A stretch of DNA of 64,000 nucleotides, from NCBI RefSeq assembly GCF_000612665.1, contig NZ_HG942051.1:1-64000 (forward strand). The letters run 5' to 3'. The translations under genes were made by a program, and so were the position numbers. Shown here piece by piece: positions 43,174 to 52,086 of this stretch; position 1 is the stretch's first letter, and each line of letters opens with the position of its first letter. Under the pieces are notes generated by a model. The model was not told the DNA's origin. It saw nothing but the letters and a program-made list of their open reading frames with translations, and did not search any database. The stretch comes from Neobacillus dielmonensis (lineage in GTDB: Bacteria > Bacillota > Bacilli > Bacillales > Cytobacillaceae).

Positions 43174-44541
43174 TTACCCTTCACCAGCCATTTCCTGTTC
43201 CTTGAGTAGATTGGCAAAGACTTTAAAGGCTTTCGATAATAAATCAACTAATTCGTCAATTTCTGTCTCTGAAATTGTTAATGGCGGTGATATGATAATG
43301 GCATCACCGTTTACTCCGTCAAGACCTGCACCTGCCGGGTAAACAAGCAGACCTTGTTCCTTGGCCAAGTTTATGATTTTCTGGGTTACCGATACATTTC
43401 TTGCGAACGGCCGCTTTGTTTTGCGGTCCGAAACAAATTCAATCCCGAGAAGCAGCCCTTTGCCACGAATATCACCTACAAAGGAAAACTGGTTCTTTAA
43501 CTGTTCGAGGGCATTCATCAGATAAACAGATTTAGATTTTACTTGACTCATAAGATCATTTTTTTGCAGATATTCCAAAACAGCTAAGGAAACTGCACAT
43601 GATAAGGGGTTCGCGCTTAATGTATGTCCGCTCATCACTGATTTTGATCCATTTAGAATTGGCTTCATCACTTTATCACTGGCAATTGCGGCAGCAATCG
43701 GCGTGTACCCTGCACCCAGCCCTTTTCCAACTGCAACGATATCAGGAAGTACACCCCAGTGTTCACAAGCAAGCATCGATCCGGTTCGTCCAGACCCTGT
43801 CATTACTTCATCGGCGATAAAAAGTATTTCATATTGATCACAAATTTTTCGGATGGTTTGAAAGTAGTCTTTTGGGGGAGCGATGGCACCGCCAGCCGCA
43901 CCGATAACCGGTTCAGCGATAAATGCAGCGACTTGTTCGGCACCTATTCTTTGAATGGCTGTTTCCAATTCTCTTGCACATAGATAATCACAGGAAGGTG
44001 CTTGAAGGTGGTAGGGACAGCGGTAACAATAAGGAGGATGGATAGTGGGAAAGTCCTCAAGCAGCGGGACAAATCTTGCTCTTCTGCCGGTATGGCCCGA
44101 CATAGAAAGTGCACCTAGTGTAATGCCGTGATAGCTTACCCATCTGGATAATATTTTTGTTTTAGTGGTAATTCCCTGTTCTTGCCAATATTGAATCGCC
44201 ATTTTCATGGCTGTCTCAGTAGCTTCGGAACCACTGTTGACAAAAAAACTCCAGTTCAAATCTCCGGGTGTCAGGCAAGCAAGCTTCTCTGCTAAACGTT
44301 CTGCTGCCTTACTGGTAAATTGCGAGCGGTAAACAAACGAAATCTTTTCTGCCTGTTCCTTGATTGCCTCCAATATTTCCGCCACTCCATGACCGATATT
44401 GGCGGTTACAGCACCAGATGATCCGTCCAAGTATCTTTTTCCATTTTCGTCATATAAATAAACTCCTTTTCCATAGGCAATGACAGGGTAAACCTCATCA
44501 AGCATCGGCTTTATTAAAAAAGAATGTGCCACAAAGAACAC
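43174..44541 (-). CDS. yodT: Class III PLP aminotransferase (YodT)
   Basis: 455 residues. PLP Lys in VAVGKGLGAGYTP, and the class III motif LFIADEVMTGSGRTGS. First gene of the yodT-S-R-Q-P row. Likely removes an amino group from an acylated beta-lysine intermediate. The ribosome site is weak. A CATACAAT matches the sigma-E -10, as in B. subtilis where the operon is sigma-E dependent. Confidence 0.92.
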   Translation of the reverse strand: MFFVAHSFLIKPMLDEVYPVIAYGKGVYLYDENGKRYLDGSSGAVTANIGHGVAEILEAIKEQAEKISFVYRSQFTSKAAERLAEKLACLTPGDLNWSFFVNSGSEATETAMKMAIQYWQEQGITTKTKILSRWVSYHGITLGALSMSGHTGRRARFVPLLEDFPTIHPPYCYRCPYHLQAPSCDYLCARELETAIQRIGAEQVAAFIAEPVIGAAGGAIAPPKDYFQTIRKICDQYEILFIADEVMTGSGRTGSMLACEHWGVLPDIVAVGKGLGAGYTPIAAAIASDKVMKPILNGSKSVMSGHTLSANPLSCAVSLAVLEYLQKNDLMSQVKSKSVYLMNALEQLKNQFSFVGDIRGKGLLLGIEFVSDRKTKRPFARNVSVTQKIINLAKEQGLLVYPAGAGLDGVNGDAIIISPPLTISETEIDELVDLLSKAFKVFANLLKEQEMAGEG

Positions 44542-44575
44542 CGCTTTCTTTTATAAATAATGAGTTGTCATAGAA

Positions 44576-44583
44576 ATTGTATG
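44576..44583 (-). promoter_or_regulatory. Possible sigma-E -10 element before yodT
   Basis: CATACAAT on the minus strand, an exact match to the sigma-E -10 consensus, 35 bp upstream of the yodT start. The -35 region is poor, so this is tentative. Confidence 0.4.
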
Positions 44584-44732
44584 ATGGAGACTATTGTTTC
44601 TTTCATGTAATTGACAGTAAACAAAAGAAAAAGTACCCACGAGGCTTGCCAGCCTATTGTCCTTACCAAACTTTTACTTTTTGCTGCAATTATTATAGAA
44701 TTACAGGGAGATTCGTTTAAGGAAGGGAAGAA

Positions 44733-46094
44733 ATGAAAACAGGAAGATCATTGCAGACAAAATCAAAGGAATTATCAGCTATCCAATTAATTGTCATCTT
44801 TTACATGTCCGCGTTAATTGTATCCACTTTATTATTATTATTACCATGGGGGCATCGGCCTAATGCTAGTATAAGTTTTATTGATGCATTATTTACCTCT
44901 GCGAGTGCCATCAGTGTCACTGGTTTAAGTGTGATTTCAATAAACGATACCTTTAACAATTTTGGCATCTTTTTATTATGTGTCATTCTGCAGCTTGGCG
45001 GATTAGGTGTCATGTCTTTAAGTACCTTCTTGTGGATTGTAGTGGGGAAAAAAGTGGGTCTTAGAGAGAGGCAATTAATCATGATTGACCAAAACCAATC
45101 AAACCTATCGGGGTTGGTTCATTTAGCAAAGAGAATATTAATCATGATGTTTTCAATTGAAATTCTTGGTGGCATTATCCTAACCATCGCTTATATGGAC
45201 TATTATGATACTTTTGCCGCTGCATTAAAACATGGGCTTTTTTCTTCCATAAGTGCGACAACAAATGCAGGTTTCGATATTACAAATGCCTCTCTTATTC
45301 CTTTTGAGAATGATTATTTTATCCAGTCCATCATTATGTTTTTAATTATTTTTGGGGCCATTGGGTTTCCTGTTATTATTGAATTTTATGAGTTCTTATT
45401 AAACTTACGAGTTAAGAAAAAATTTCATTTTACACTTTTCACCAAACTAACAACCACTACTTTTATAATTGTGACAATACTTGGTGCTATTATCATCTAC
45501 CTATTGGACATGGACCATTTCTTCAAGGACAAAGATTGGCATGAATCATTCTTTTACTCTTTATTTCATTCCGTAACTACCAAAAGTGCCGGGCTAGCAA
45601 CGACGGATATCAATCAATTTACGGCAACGAATCAGCTGTTTTTGGCAATCTTAATGTTTATCGGAGGGTCGCCAAGCAGTGCCAGTGGCGGTATTCGGAC
45701 GACTACATTTGCCATAGCCCTGTTAGCGGTGTTTTTTTACGCACGAGGAAAAGGGTCAATTAAAGTATTTAAACGTGAACTTAACACCGATGATGTGTTT
45801 AAATCTTTTATTGTGATCACCACAGGAGCTTTGCTGTGTTTGTCATCCATTATCATTCTTTCAATTTCTGAAAAAGGCACGATGATGATGATTATCTTTG
45901 AGGTGGCCTCTGCTTTTGGAACCAACGGTTTATCGATGGGACTAACCCCTAGTTTAACAACCTTCGGAAAACTGGTCATTATTCTGTTAATGTTTATTGG
46001 ACGAGTGGGGATTATTACTTGCTTGTTGCTGTTAAGGGGTAAAGGTAGTAAAGAAACCTTCCACTACCCGAAAGAAAAAGTAATTATTGGATAA
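44733..46094 (+). CDS. TrkH-type potassium channel subunit (KtrB/KtrD)
   Basis: 453 residues, integral membrane, four M1-P-M2 repeats. P-loop filters end in SVTGLSV, TTNAGFD, KSAGLATT and FGTNGLSMG; the SASGGIRTTT gating loop follows. Its size matches B. subtilis KtrB/KtrD (about 445-450). No KtrA/C regulator gene lies beside it, which favours the orphan KtrD arrangement. Ends in a strong terminator. Confidence 0.93.
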   Translation: MKTGRSLQTKSKELSAIQLIVIFYMSALIVSTLLLLLPWGHRPNASISFIDALFTSASAISVTGLSVISINDTFNNFGIFLLCVILQLGGLGVMSLSTFLWIVVGKKVGLRERQLIMIDQNQSNLSGLVHLAKRILIMMFSIEILGGIILTIAYMDYYDTFAAALKHGLFSSISATTNAGFDITNASLIPFENDYFIQSIIMFLIIFGAIGFPVIIEFYEFLLNLRVKKKFHFTLFTKLTTTTFIIVTILGAIIIYLLDMDHFFKDKDWHESFFYSLFHSVTTKSAGLATTDINQFTATNQLFLAILMFIGGSPSSASGGIRTTTFAIALLAVFFYARGKGSIKVFKRELNTDDVFKSFIVITTGALLCLSSIIILSISEKGTMMMIIFEVASAFGTNGLSMGLTPSLTTFGKLVIILLMFIGRVGIITCLLLLRGKGSKETFHYPKEKVIIG

Positions 46095-46134
46095 AAAAAG
46101 CTGTCTCCGATACATGGAGACAGCTTTTTTTATA
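46095..46134. terminator. Bidirectional terminator
   Basis: AAAAAAGCTGTCTCC/GGAGACAGCTTTTTTT, 15-bp stem, between the K+ transporter and yjcZ. Confidence 0.9.
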
Positions 46135-46314
46135 TTAATAAGCCCAGCTTGCGCCAATGATAATTAATAAGATAAATAGAACAACAATTAACGCAAACCC
46201 GCCAAATCCTGCACCAAATCCAAAGCCTCCATAACCAAAACCGCCTGCTGGATAGCCAAATCCGCACCCACAGCCATCATGGCCAAATCCGTAACCATAT
46301 CCATACATTTGCAT
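46135..46314 (-). CDS. yjcZ: YjcZ family sporulation protein
   Basis: 59 residues, Gly/Phe/Tyr-rich N-terminal part ([18 protein letters not shown]) and a C-terminal membrane segment ([20 protein letters not shown]), the hallmark of the YjcZ group. GAGGAGTGA directly precedes the ATG. A sigma-K-type promoter lies 30-60 bp upstream, which fits a late mother-cell role. Confidence 0.88.
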   Translation of the reverse strand: MQMYGYGYGFGHDGCGCGFGYPAGGFGYGGFGFGAGFGGFALIVVLFILLIIIGASWAY

Positions 46315-46346
46315 TCACTCCTCTAATATTTGTTTCATTTCCCTGT

Positions 46347-46375
46347 TAGATTATGTAATAGGTGCTTGACCTGTA
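46347..46375 (-). promoter_or_regulatory. Sigma-K-type promoter of yjcZ
   Basis: TACA (consensus mACm, first base off), 16-bp spacer, CATAATCTA (exact CATANNNTA) on the minus strand; predicted start point about 25 bp before the yjcZ ATG. Confidence 0.7.
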
Positions 46376-46426
46376 TGTGCAAACGCCTATATTATTTTAG
46401 AGACAAAGTGAAAGACAGGTGAAATC

Positions 46427-47032
46427 ATGAAGACAATCATAAGAAACTTTCTCAATGGAATCCTGACCATTGTTCCAATCATTCTCGTCATTTATGTAAT
46501 ATATAAAACGTTTTTATTTTTGGATGGCTTGCTTGGAAACACACTGAAACCTTATTTCAGAGATGACTATATTCCAGGGATTGGGCTGCTAACCACGCTC
46601 ATTTTAATTACTGTGTTAGGCTGGATGTCCACGAAGTACATAACAGGAAAAGTAATCAAATTGATTGATTACCTACTTGACCGGATACCTGTAGTAAAAA
46701 CAATCTATTCGGTCATCAAAGATACAATTCAATCGTTCCTTGGCGATAAAAAGTCTTTTTCGAAGGTGGCACTTGTCATGATTCCTGGTACTGAGATGCG
46801 CAGCCTTGGTTTTATTACATCGGATCAATTGGAGGATTTTTATAGCCCCTTAAAAGATTATGTTGCGGTTTACGTGCCGCAAACCTTTCAAGTAGCCGGC
46901 TTCACGTTTCTGATTCCAAAAGATCAGGTAGAAATTATTGATGTGAAACCGGAGGATGCAATGAAATTTATCCTCTCGGGTGGAATGACGTCCACTTCCC
47001 TCCATAAAAGTGAAAAAATAAAGAGCCGCTGA
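46427..47032 (+). CDS. DUF502 membrane protein
   Basis: 201 residues with two N-terminal membrane segments (FLNGILTIVPIILVIYVIYKTFLFL; GLLTTLILITVLGW) and the DUF502 core (RIPVVKTIYSVIKDTIQSFLG; VALVMIPGTEMRSLGFIT). Function unknown. Monocistronic. Confidence 0.88.
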   Translation: MKTIIRNFLNGILTIVPIILVIYVIYKTFLFLDGLLGNTLKPYFRDDYIPGIGLLTTLILITVLGWMSTKYITGKVIKLIDYLLDRIPVVKTIYSVIKDTIQSFLGDKKSFSKVALVMIPGTEMRSLGFITSDQLEDFYSPLKDYVAVYVPQTFQVAGFTFLIPKDQVEIIDVKPEDAMKFILSGGMTSTSLHKSEKIKSR

Positions 47033-47044
47033 TGTGCGGCTCTT
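47020..47044. terminator. Bidirectional terminator
   Basis: AAGAGCCGC/GCGGCTCTT stem at the junction of convergent genes. Confidence 0.8.
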
Positions 47045-47483
47045 ATTTTCCTTCAAATAATTTGAGATACTCCCCATACCCTTCTTCTTCTAGCTTATCC
47101 TTTGGAATAAACTTTAGTGCAGCAGAATTTATGCAATATCTTAATCCTGTGGGGTGAGGCCCATCATTAAACAAATGCCCGAGATGGGAATCTGCAGACT
47201 TGCTCCGGACCTCTGTCCGAACCATAAAATGGCTGAAATCATCTTTTTCTAAAATTTCTTCCTCTTCAATTGGTTTCGTAAAACTAGGCCAGCCACAGCC
47301 GGCATCATATTTGTCTAAGGAACTGAACAAAGGTTTCCCAGAAACAATGTCAACATAAATTCCGTCTCTTGTTTCATTCCAATATTCATTGCGGAATGGC
47401 GGCTCAGTTGCGCTATTCTGAGTCACTTCATATTGAAGTTCAGTCAAACTTTTTTTTAGTTCCGCAGTATCCTTATTTGCCAT
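47043..47483 (-). CDS. msrB: Methionine-(R)-sulfoxide reductase
   Basis: 146 residues. Reduces the R-form of methionine sulfoxide. Catalytic Cys in [25 protein letters not shown] is the family motif. It has no CxxC zinc pairs, as in other Bacillus MsrB. It overlaps msrA by 11 bp, so both are one unit. Confidence 0.96.
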   Translation of the reverse strand: MANKDTAELKKSLTELQYEVTQNSATEPPFRNEYWNETRDGIYVDIVSGKPLFSSLDKYDAGCGWPSFTKPIEEEEILEKDDFSHFMVRTEVRSKSADSHLGHLFNDGPHPTGLRYCINSAALKFIPKDKLEEEGYGEYLKLFEGK

Positions 47484-48018
47484 GATTCTGATTCCCCCAA
47501 TTTGCTTGAATAAACCCCGCCCGGCCAGATCCTATCTGATATCGCTGGTAATGCAATGGATTCTTTTTATAGTAGTGCTGATGATACTCCTCAGCAGGAT
47601 AAAACGGTTCAGCTGGCAGGATTGGAGTCACAATTGGTTTATTAAACTTTTTACTATCGGCTAATTTCTGTTTGGATTCCTCTGCAAGTTTCTTTTGGGC
47701 ATCGTTATGATAAAAAATTGCTGTTTGGTAAGATTGGCCCCTGTCATAAAATTGGCCGCCTGGATCAGTAGGATCAATCTGCTGCCAGTATAACTCAAGT
47801 AATTTTTCGTATGGAAAAACATCCGGATTGAACGTAATTTGTACTGCTTCATAATGCCCCGTTGTGCCAGAACATACCTGTTCATAAGTGGGGTTCTCAA
47901 CAGTGCCGCCTGTATAACCCGAAATGACGCTGAAGATGCCTGGCTGTTCATCAAAAGGCTTGACCATACACCAAAAACAGCCGCCGGCAAATGTGGCTAA
48001 ATGCCTCTCGTTATCCAT
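47473..48018 (-). CDS. msrA: Methionine-(S)-sulfoxide reductase
   Basis: 181 residues. Catalytic GCFWC motif near the N-terminus ([14 protein letters not shown]), SGYTGG, and GHYEAVQ. Reduces the S-form of methionine sulfoxide; together with MsrB it repairs oxidised proteins. Confidence 0.97.
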   Translation of the reverse strand: MDNERHLATFAGGCFWCMVKPFDEQPGIFSVISGYTGGTVENPTYEQVCSGTTGHYEAVQITFNPDVFPYEKLLELYWQQIDPTDPGGQFYDRGQSYQTAIFYHNDAQKKLAEESKQKLADSKKFNKPIVTPILPAEPFYPAEEYHQHYYKKNPLHYQRYQIGSGRAGFIQANWGNQNHGK

Positions 48019-48119
48019 ATTACCACCCCTTTTGTAAAGATAACCTATCTAGTTTGAGTATACAGAATCGATAAGAAAAAATAAAATCTGCAGACCTTTT
48101 ATGGATGCTGAGAATCGGA

Positions 48120-48150
48120 AAAGCCAAACCAGTTTCTTGGTTTGGCTTCT
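48120..48150 (-). terminator. Terminator after ypmS
   Basis: AAGCCAAACCA/TGGTTTGGCTT stem; ends the ypm transcript before msrA. Confidence 0.8.
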
Positions 48151-48161
48151 GAAGTGCATAA

Positions 48162-48740
48162 CTATTTAACTGGAACTAATATAGTAAACGCAATATCATC
48201 CTTTTTCAGGTCGAATTTATCTGCCTTTATTTTCATATCACTTTTGAGTTTTAATTGCTGCATATGAACATAAATCATTTGGTCATCCGATTTAATCTCT
48301 ACTCCATTCGGCAACTTGTAATTCTCACTAATAAACCTAAGTACATACGATATGGGAATCGGCAGTCTGCCAATTGACATTGATTTTTGCCTTAACCTTA
48401 AATCACCATTGTTGAGCGCATCCGGTTCAAAGGTTAATTTCATATTCACTTTATCATTAAATACTGGAAGAGTACCGTATAACTCTACTTCATCTCCGAG
48501 CACCACGCGATAATCGACGGCTGACCCAGACGCTTCTTCCTGTAAATAGTGATTGATTAATTTGTTTAAGTCATATTTGTTTGAGTTCACATGAAAAGAA
48601 ACGTATTCACCTGACTGTGTCGCCGATTTATTGTTTTTTGTTTCTTTTGGCGGACTGAGAGCTAATGAGAATACAATAATTGCTACTAAAAGATTAATTC
48701 CCAGTAAGGCAAGGAAGCCGATTTTCCATTTGTTCTTCAT
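48162..48740 (-). CDS. ypmS: YpmS family protein
   Basis: 192 residues with one N-terminal membrane segment (IGFLALLGINLLVAIIVFSLAL) and an extracytoplasmic domain related to YpmS. Follows ypmR by 5 bp. Function unknown. Confidence 0.85.
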   Translation of the reverse strand: MKNKWKIGFLALLGINLLVAIIVFSLALSPPKETKNNKSATQSGEYVSFHVNSNKYDLNKLINHYLQEEASGSAVDYRVVLGDEVELYGTLPVFNDKVNMKLTFEPDALNNGDLRLRQKSMSIGRLPIPISYVLRFISENYKLPNGVEIKSDDQMIYVHMQQLKLKSDMKIKADKFDLKKDDIAFTILVPVK

Positions 48741-48745
48741 ACAAT

Positions 48746-49570
48746 CTAATTCCCCTCTGTAGTAACCATATAAGGCTTATTCTCAATCGCAGGTAAGACT
48801 TGTTCTTCCATTGTTTTATTGAGTCGGCCTGCTATAAGCTCATAGCCTTTATCATTTGGATGAAAGTTATCAGTGTATAAAAGATTTTCGTTTGTTTTTT
48901 CGAACAAATCTTCAATATCAACAAAATACGCATTAGGATAGTTTGCAATCACCGACTGCCCTGTTTTATTCCATTCAGCGACGATTTCATCCAATTCTTT
49001 TATATCTGAGAACCACTTAGAAAAAGGATTATAAAGGCCTAGCAACACGATCGAGGCATTGGGGTTTTCCTGGACAACTGTATCGATAATTTGCGTTAAA
49101 TGATCACGGTAATTTTCTTTTTCCTCCATAAAGTCAGCTATTTGAAGATCTGAAAAATGATCCTTCACAACCTTCATAATATCATTTCCGCCTATCGTTA
49201 GTATAACCAAATCCGCCTTTTGAATGGCCATTGTCATTTCTGTTGAATTCAGCCGCTTAAGCAGCTGGGTGGTTCGGTTCCCCTTCACACCATAGTTTAA
49301 AAAATCCACCTCATTAATTCCCTTAGAATTTTCAAGCATAGATTTCAAATATGGCAAGTAACCCCCTTGACCCGTGCTATCTCCAATCCCTTCAGTCAAT
49401 GAATCACCCGCTGAAACAATTGTTAATTGCCTTGGAAAAAAATCAGCAGGTATAGGGGCAAATGTTTTGCGTACTGTCTGCTTCTCTTTGTGAAGTGCAA
49501 CTGGCTCAGACTCACTGCAGGAGCTTAATACAAAGATAGAGAGAATTAGAAGGGTGATTAATTTTTTCAT
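48746..49570 (-). CDS. ypmR: SGNH/GDSL lipase-like lipoprotein (YpmR)
   Basis: 274 residues from the ATG at 49570, five bases after AAGGTGA. Lipobox LSSC, so anchored outside. SGNH blocks: AGDSLTEGIG (Ser), NYGVKGNRT, ILTIGGNDIM, and FHPNDKGYE (Asp/His). Lipid or acyl-ester hydrolase of unknown substrate. Confidence 0.9.
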   Translation of the reverse strand: MKKLITLLILSIFVLSSCSESEPVALHKEKQTVRKTFAPIPADFFPRQLTIVSAGDSLTEGIGDSTGQGGYLPYLKSMLENSKGINEVDFLNYGVKGNRTTQLLKRLNSTEMTMAIQKADLVILTIGGNDIMKVVKDHFSDLQIADFMEEKENYRDHLTQIIDTVVQENPNASIVLLGLYNPFSKWFSDIKELDEIVAEWNKTGQSVIANYPNAYFVDIEDLFEKTNENLLYTDNFHPNDKGYELIAGRLNKTMEEQVLPAIENKPYMVTTEGN

Positions 49571-49663
49571 TTGATTCACCTTCCTTCTAAACTATTTTTA
49601 TTATAACATGTCTGGAAAACATACAAAGTTATTCTGTACTTTATCCTATTCTTGGCAAAAAAA

Positions 49664-49687
49664 ATAGACCCAATAAACGGTCTATTG
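49664..49687 (-). terminator. Hairpin at the ypmQ stop
   Basis: AATAGACC/GGTCTATT stem with TTTTTTT on the minus strand, overlapping the ypmQ stop codon. Confidence 0.7.
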
Positions 49688-50260
49688 TAATGCCTTGATA
49701 TCATGAATGATTTCATCATAAGGAACATTTTTATATAGATCATAACTTTTCTTGATTTTCCCATCCTGACTGACAAGATAAACAAAAGTTTGATGAATGA
49801 CCTGATTGCCTTCTTCCGGTTTTTTCACTATTGTTTTAAAAGTTTCTCTAGCATAGGACTCAATAAATTCCTGTGAGTAGCCTGTTAAAAAGGTCCAATG
49901 GTTTAAATCTGCTTGGAATTGCCCAGCGTAACGTGTCAGGACCTCTGGCGTATCTACCGAGGGATCAACACTAAAGGAAACGAATTCTACGTTATCTAAG
50001 CCTTCATCCTTTACCTTTTTTTGCAGATTGGCCATATTGGCCGTCATTGGAGGGCAGACATCGGCACAACTGGTAAAAATAAAATCAGCAATCCAGATCT
50101 TCCCCTTTAAATCTTTTAAACCAAGAGACTTATTTTCATGAGTAGTGGCTGTAAAATCTTTAACCGGCCAATCGACAGCATTTTCAATCTTGTTCCCCCC
50201 ACAGGAAACCAACAATACGGAGGAAATAATTAATATGAGCATGGAAATTCGGACTTTCAT
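49682..50260 (-). CDS. ypmQ: SCO1/SenC copper chaperone (YpmQ)
   Basis: 192 residues, lipobox LLVSC. Thioredoxin fold with the copper ligands CADVC (CxxxC) and a distal His in QVIHQTF. Delivers copper to the CuA site of cytochrome c oxidase (BsSco equivalent). Confidence 0.94.
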   Translation of the reverse strand: MKVRISMLILIISSVLLVSCGGNKIENAVDWPVKDFTATTHENKSLGLKDLKGKIWIADFIFTSCADVCPPMTANMANLQKKVKDEGLDNVEFVSFSVDPSVDTPEVLTRYAGQFQADLNHWTFLTGYSQEFIESYARETFKTIVKKPEEGNQVIHQTFVYLVSQDGKIKKSYDLYKNVPYDEIIHDIKALQ

Positions 50261-50425
50261 ATCTTCACCTACAGCTTGTTCTATTTACCAAACTCAGTTT
50301 ACCAAAGTTTCTCTAATGATGAAAGGAAAACAGGTCAAAAGAGTGTTTTCGGAAAAAAATTGTTATGGTATAATGAATGAGCATTCAGTCATATTTAAAT
50401 ATATTTCAAGAAAGAGGTGATGATA

Positions 50426-51316
50426 ATGCATCGAATAGGTCCACTTTTCATAATTGAAGGACCAAACCAAAGTAAGGTCCCCTATTCACGCAGCTTATAT
50501 GTGAATTGTTCAGAAAAGGTACTGATAGATACGGGTGCAGACCCACAGGAGCTTTTGGATCTTGACCATGAACATGGAGTCGAGTTAATTATTAATACTC
50601 ATTATCATCCCGATCATACCCTTCACAACCACCTATTTAAAGACACTGTCAAATTAATAAACCCCAAAGAGTATGATTCATCCCGTACCATAGAAGGTGT
50701 GGCCCGATTGAATGGGGTTTATCAGGAATGGGGGGAAAAAGGGGTTAAGCTGTGGATGAAGACCCTCCCGGAAGAGTGGTCCAAAAATCTGGGCGAGATT
50801 TCCGGCGCGTACCAGTATGATACTGAATATGTTTTTGGGGATATTAAAGTTCATTTCTTACATACTCCCGGACATACCAGCGGTTTTTCTTGCCCCTATT
50901 TTCCGGACTTGGGTGTAACTTTTGTCGGTGATTATGATATGACTACGTTTGGTCCGTGGTATAACGGCAGTGATGGCAGTATTGAGGATTTCATTATTTC
51001 TGGAAAAAGGCTGCTGGAACTTGATTGTGAAACTTATATTACAGGACATCAAAAAGGAATCTTTACCAAGCAGGAGTTTAAACAGGCCATGAATAAATTT
51101 TTGGCTGTTATCGAACGTCGGGATCAGATTATTGAACGATATGTTCTTCAAGGGATGAATTTTAATGAGCTTACTAGTATTGGTATCTTCTATCCAGCAC
51201 ATATGCTAGATGGCCAAATTTTAAAAACATGGGAACGAAGCGGGATTCGCAAGCATCTAAAACGTCTAGGATATACTGTATCTGAAACCACACAAGAATT
51301 AATGAAAACAAAATAG
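50426..51316 (+). CDS. MBL-fold metallo-hydrolase
   Basis: 296 residues from the ATG at 50426, five bases after AGAGGTGA. Metal motif HYHPDH (about residue 63), HTPGHTSG, and a GDYDMT Asp. A C-terminal helical extension resembles the winged part of LACTB2/RNase-like hydrolases. Substrate unknown. Followed by a 770-bp stretch without an intact gene. Confidence 0.88.
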   Translation: MHRIGPLFIIEGPNQSKVPYSRSLYVNCSEKVLIDTGADPQELLDLDHEHGVELIINTHYHPDHTLHNHLFKDTVKLINPKEYDSSRTIEGVARLNGVYQEWGEKGVKLWMKTLPEEWSKNLGEISGAYQYDTEYVFGDIKVHFLHTPGHTSGFSCPYFPDLGVTFVGDYDMTTFGPWYNGSDGSIEDFIISGKRLLELDCETYITGHQKGIFTKQEFKQAMNKFLAVIERRDQIIERYVLQGMNFNELTSIGIFYPAHMLDGQILKTWERSGIRKHLKRLGYTVSETTQELMKTK

Positions 51317-51396
51317 GATGGAGGTTTCCTTCTCCTGTTTTATTTATTTAATAACGTTCTTTATTTTCTAGCAAATTCTTGGAAACCTGGTTCCTG

Positions 51397-51576
51397 TTAA
51401 TCAAGGGGCGTTTCTAATAATAGTCGCCCTTTTTCTTTTCCTATGATGGATCCGATAACACACGCCTGTGTTCCTTCAGGGTATTTCTGCAATATTTCTA
51501 ACACTAACTGTTTCTCACATTCTGAGCAGATAATGATGGCTTTCCCTTCATTGGCTAAGTATAGTGGATCAAACCC
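51397..51576 (-). pseudogene. hypE: hypE C-terminal remnant
   Basis: On the minus strand, 59 codons read GFDPLYLANEGKAI...YPEGTQACVIG...GRLLLETPLD then stop. This is the C-terminal domain of HypE, the protein that dehydrates carbamoyl-HypE for the cyanide ligands of [NiFe]-hydrogenase. An in-frame TGA stands directly before GFDPLY, and the bulk of HypE (about 270 residues) is missing. No other hyp gene is in the window. It is a decayed gene. Confidence 0.7.
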
Positions 51577-51648
51577 TCAGCAGGTCACAAACGCTCATTT
51601 GCGTATTATACCCAGGCTTAAGTTGGCCATTTTTCATATGATCTTCTT

Positions 51649-51756
51649 TCATTCACATAAAGGTTGAGTCTTTGTCCGTTTTGGAATTGCTGTTCCGGTC
51701 GGAAGAAGTGTCATTTGGATGTTATAATTTTCTGTAGTAGTCATTTGATTACACAT
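51649..51756 (-). pseudogene. Short ORF upstream of the hypE remnant
   Basis: A 35-codon ORF with AAAGGACG six bases before its ATG (MCNQMTTTENYNIQMTLLP start, IPKRTKTQPLCE end). Its end faintly resembles the HypE stretch just before the DPLYLANEG motif (IPxRxxV..CE), so it may be a further scrap of the same gene after a rearrangement. Could also be a random ORF. Confidence 0.3.
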
Positions 51757-51870
51757 AAAAATCGTCCTTTCTGAAATGTTGGTGTAGTAACTTTCATTTT
51801 ACAAGAAAAGACTTTTTTGTGTTTTTTTAAAATTTGGCTATTTGGAGCCCAAAACTTATAGATTGCACCC

Positions 51871-52002
51871 TGTTGATTGGAACGGAAGGCGCGAAGACTC
51901 CTGCGGGATGTAGAGATCTTGGGAGACCCCGCAGGCGCAAGCGCCGAGGAGGCTCCCGGAACCTCCCCGCGGAAAGCGAAGCGCCTGGAGCGCAAATCAA
52001 CA
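51871..52002. repeat. GC-rich interspersed repeat with terminal inverted ends
   Basis: 132 bp, far richer in G+C than its surroundings. It begins TGTTGATTGGAACG and ends GCGCAAATCAACA, imperfect inverted termini. The interior contains internal dyads (GAGACCCCGCAGGCG; GCGCCGAGGAGGCTCC). I recall near-identical elements scattered through Bacillus genomes. It has the look of a MITE or REP-type element. Confidence 0.75.
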
Positions 52003-52032
52003 GGCCAAATCGAACCAGCCAAAAAATATAAA

Positions 52033-52085
52033 AAAGGGGGCTATCTAAAGTCAGTTACCTAACTATTTGGACAGCCCCTTCTTTT
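52033..52085 (-). terminator. tatC terminator
   Basis: GGGGCTGTC...TTAGATAGCCCC long stem followed by TTTTTT on the minus strand, just after the tatC stop. Confidence 0.75.
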
Positions 52086-52086
52086 T

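Noticed and set aside
44640-44720. Sigma-54 promoter before yodT
   Set aside because: CTGGCAAGCC resembles a -24 element, but there is no TTGC at the -12 distance.
49576-49785. 69-codon minus-strand ORF downstream of ypmQ
   Set aside because: It starts inside ypmQ in another frame and crosses the ypmQ terminator without a ribosome site.
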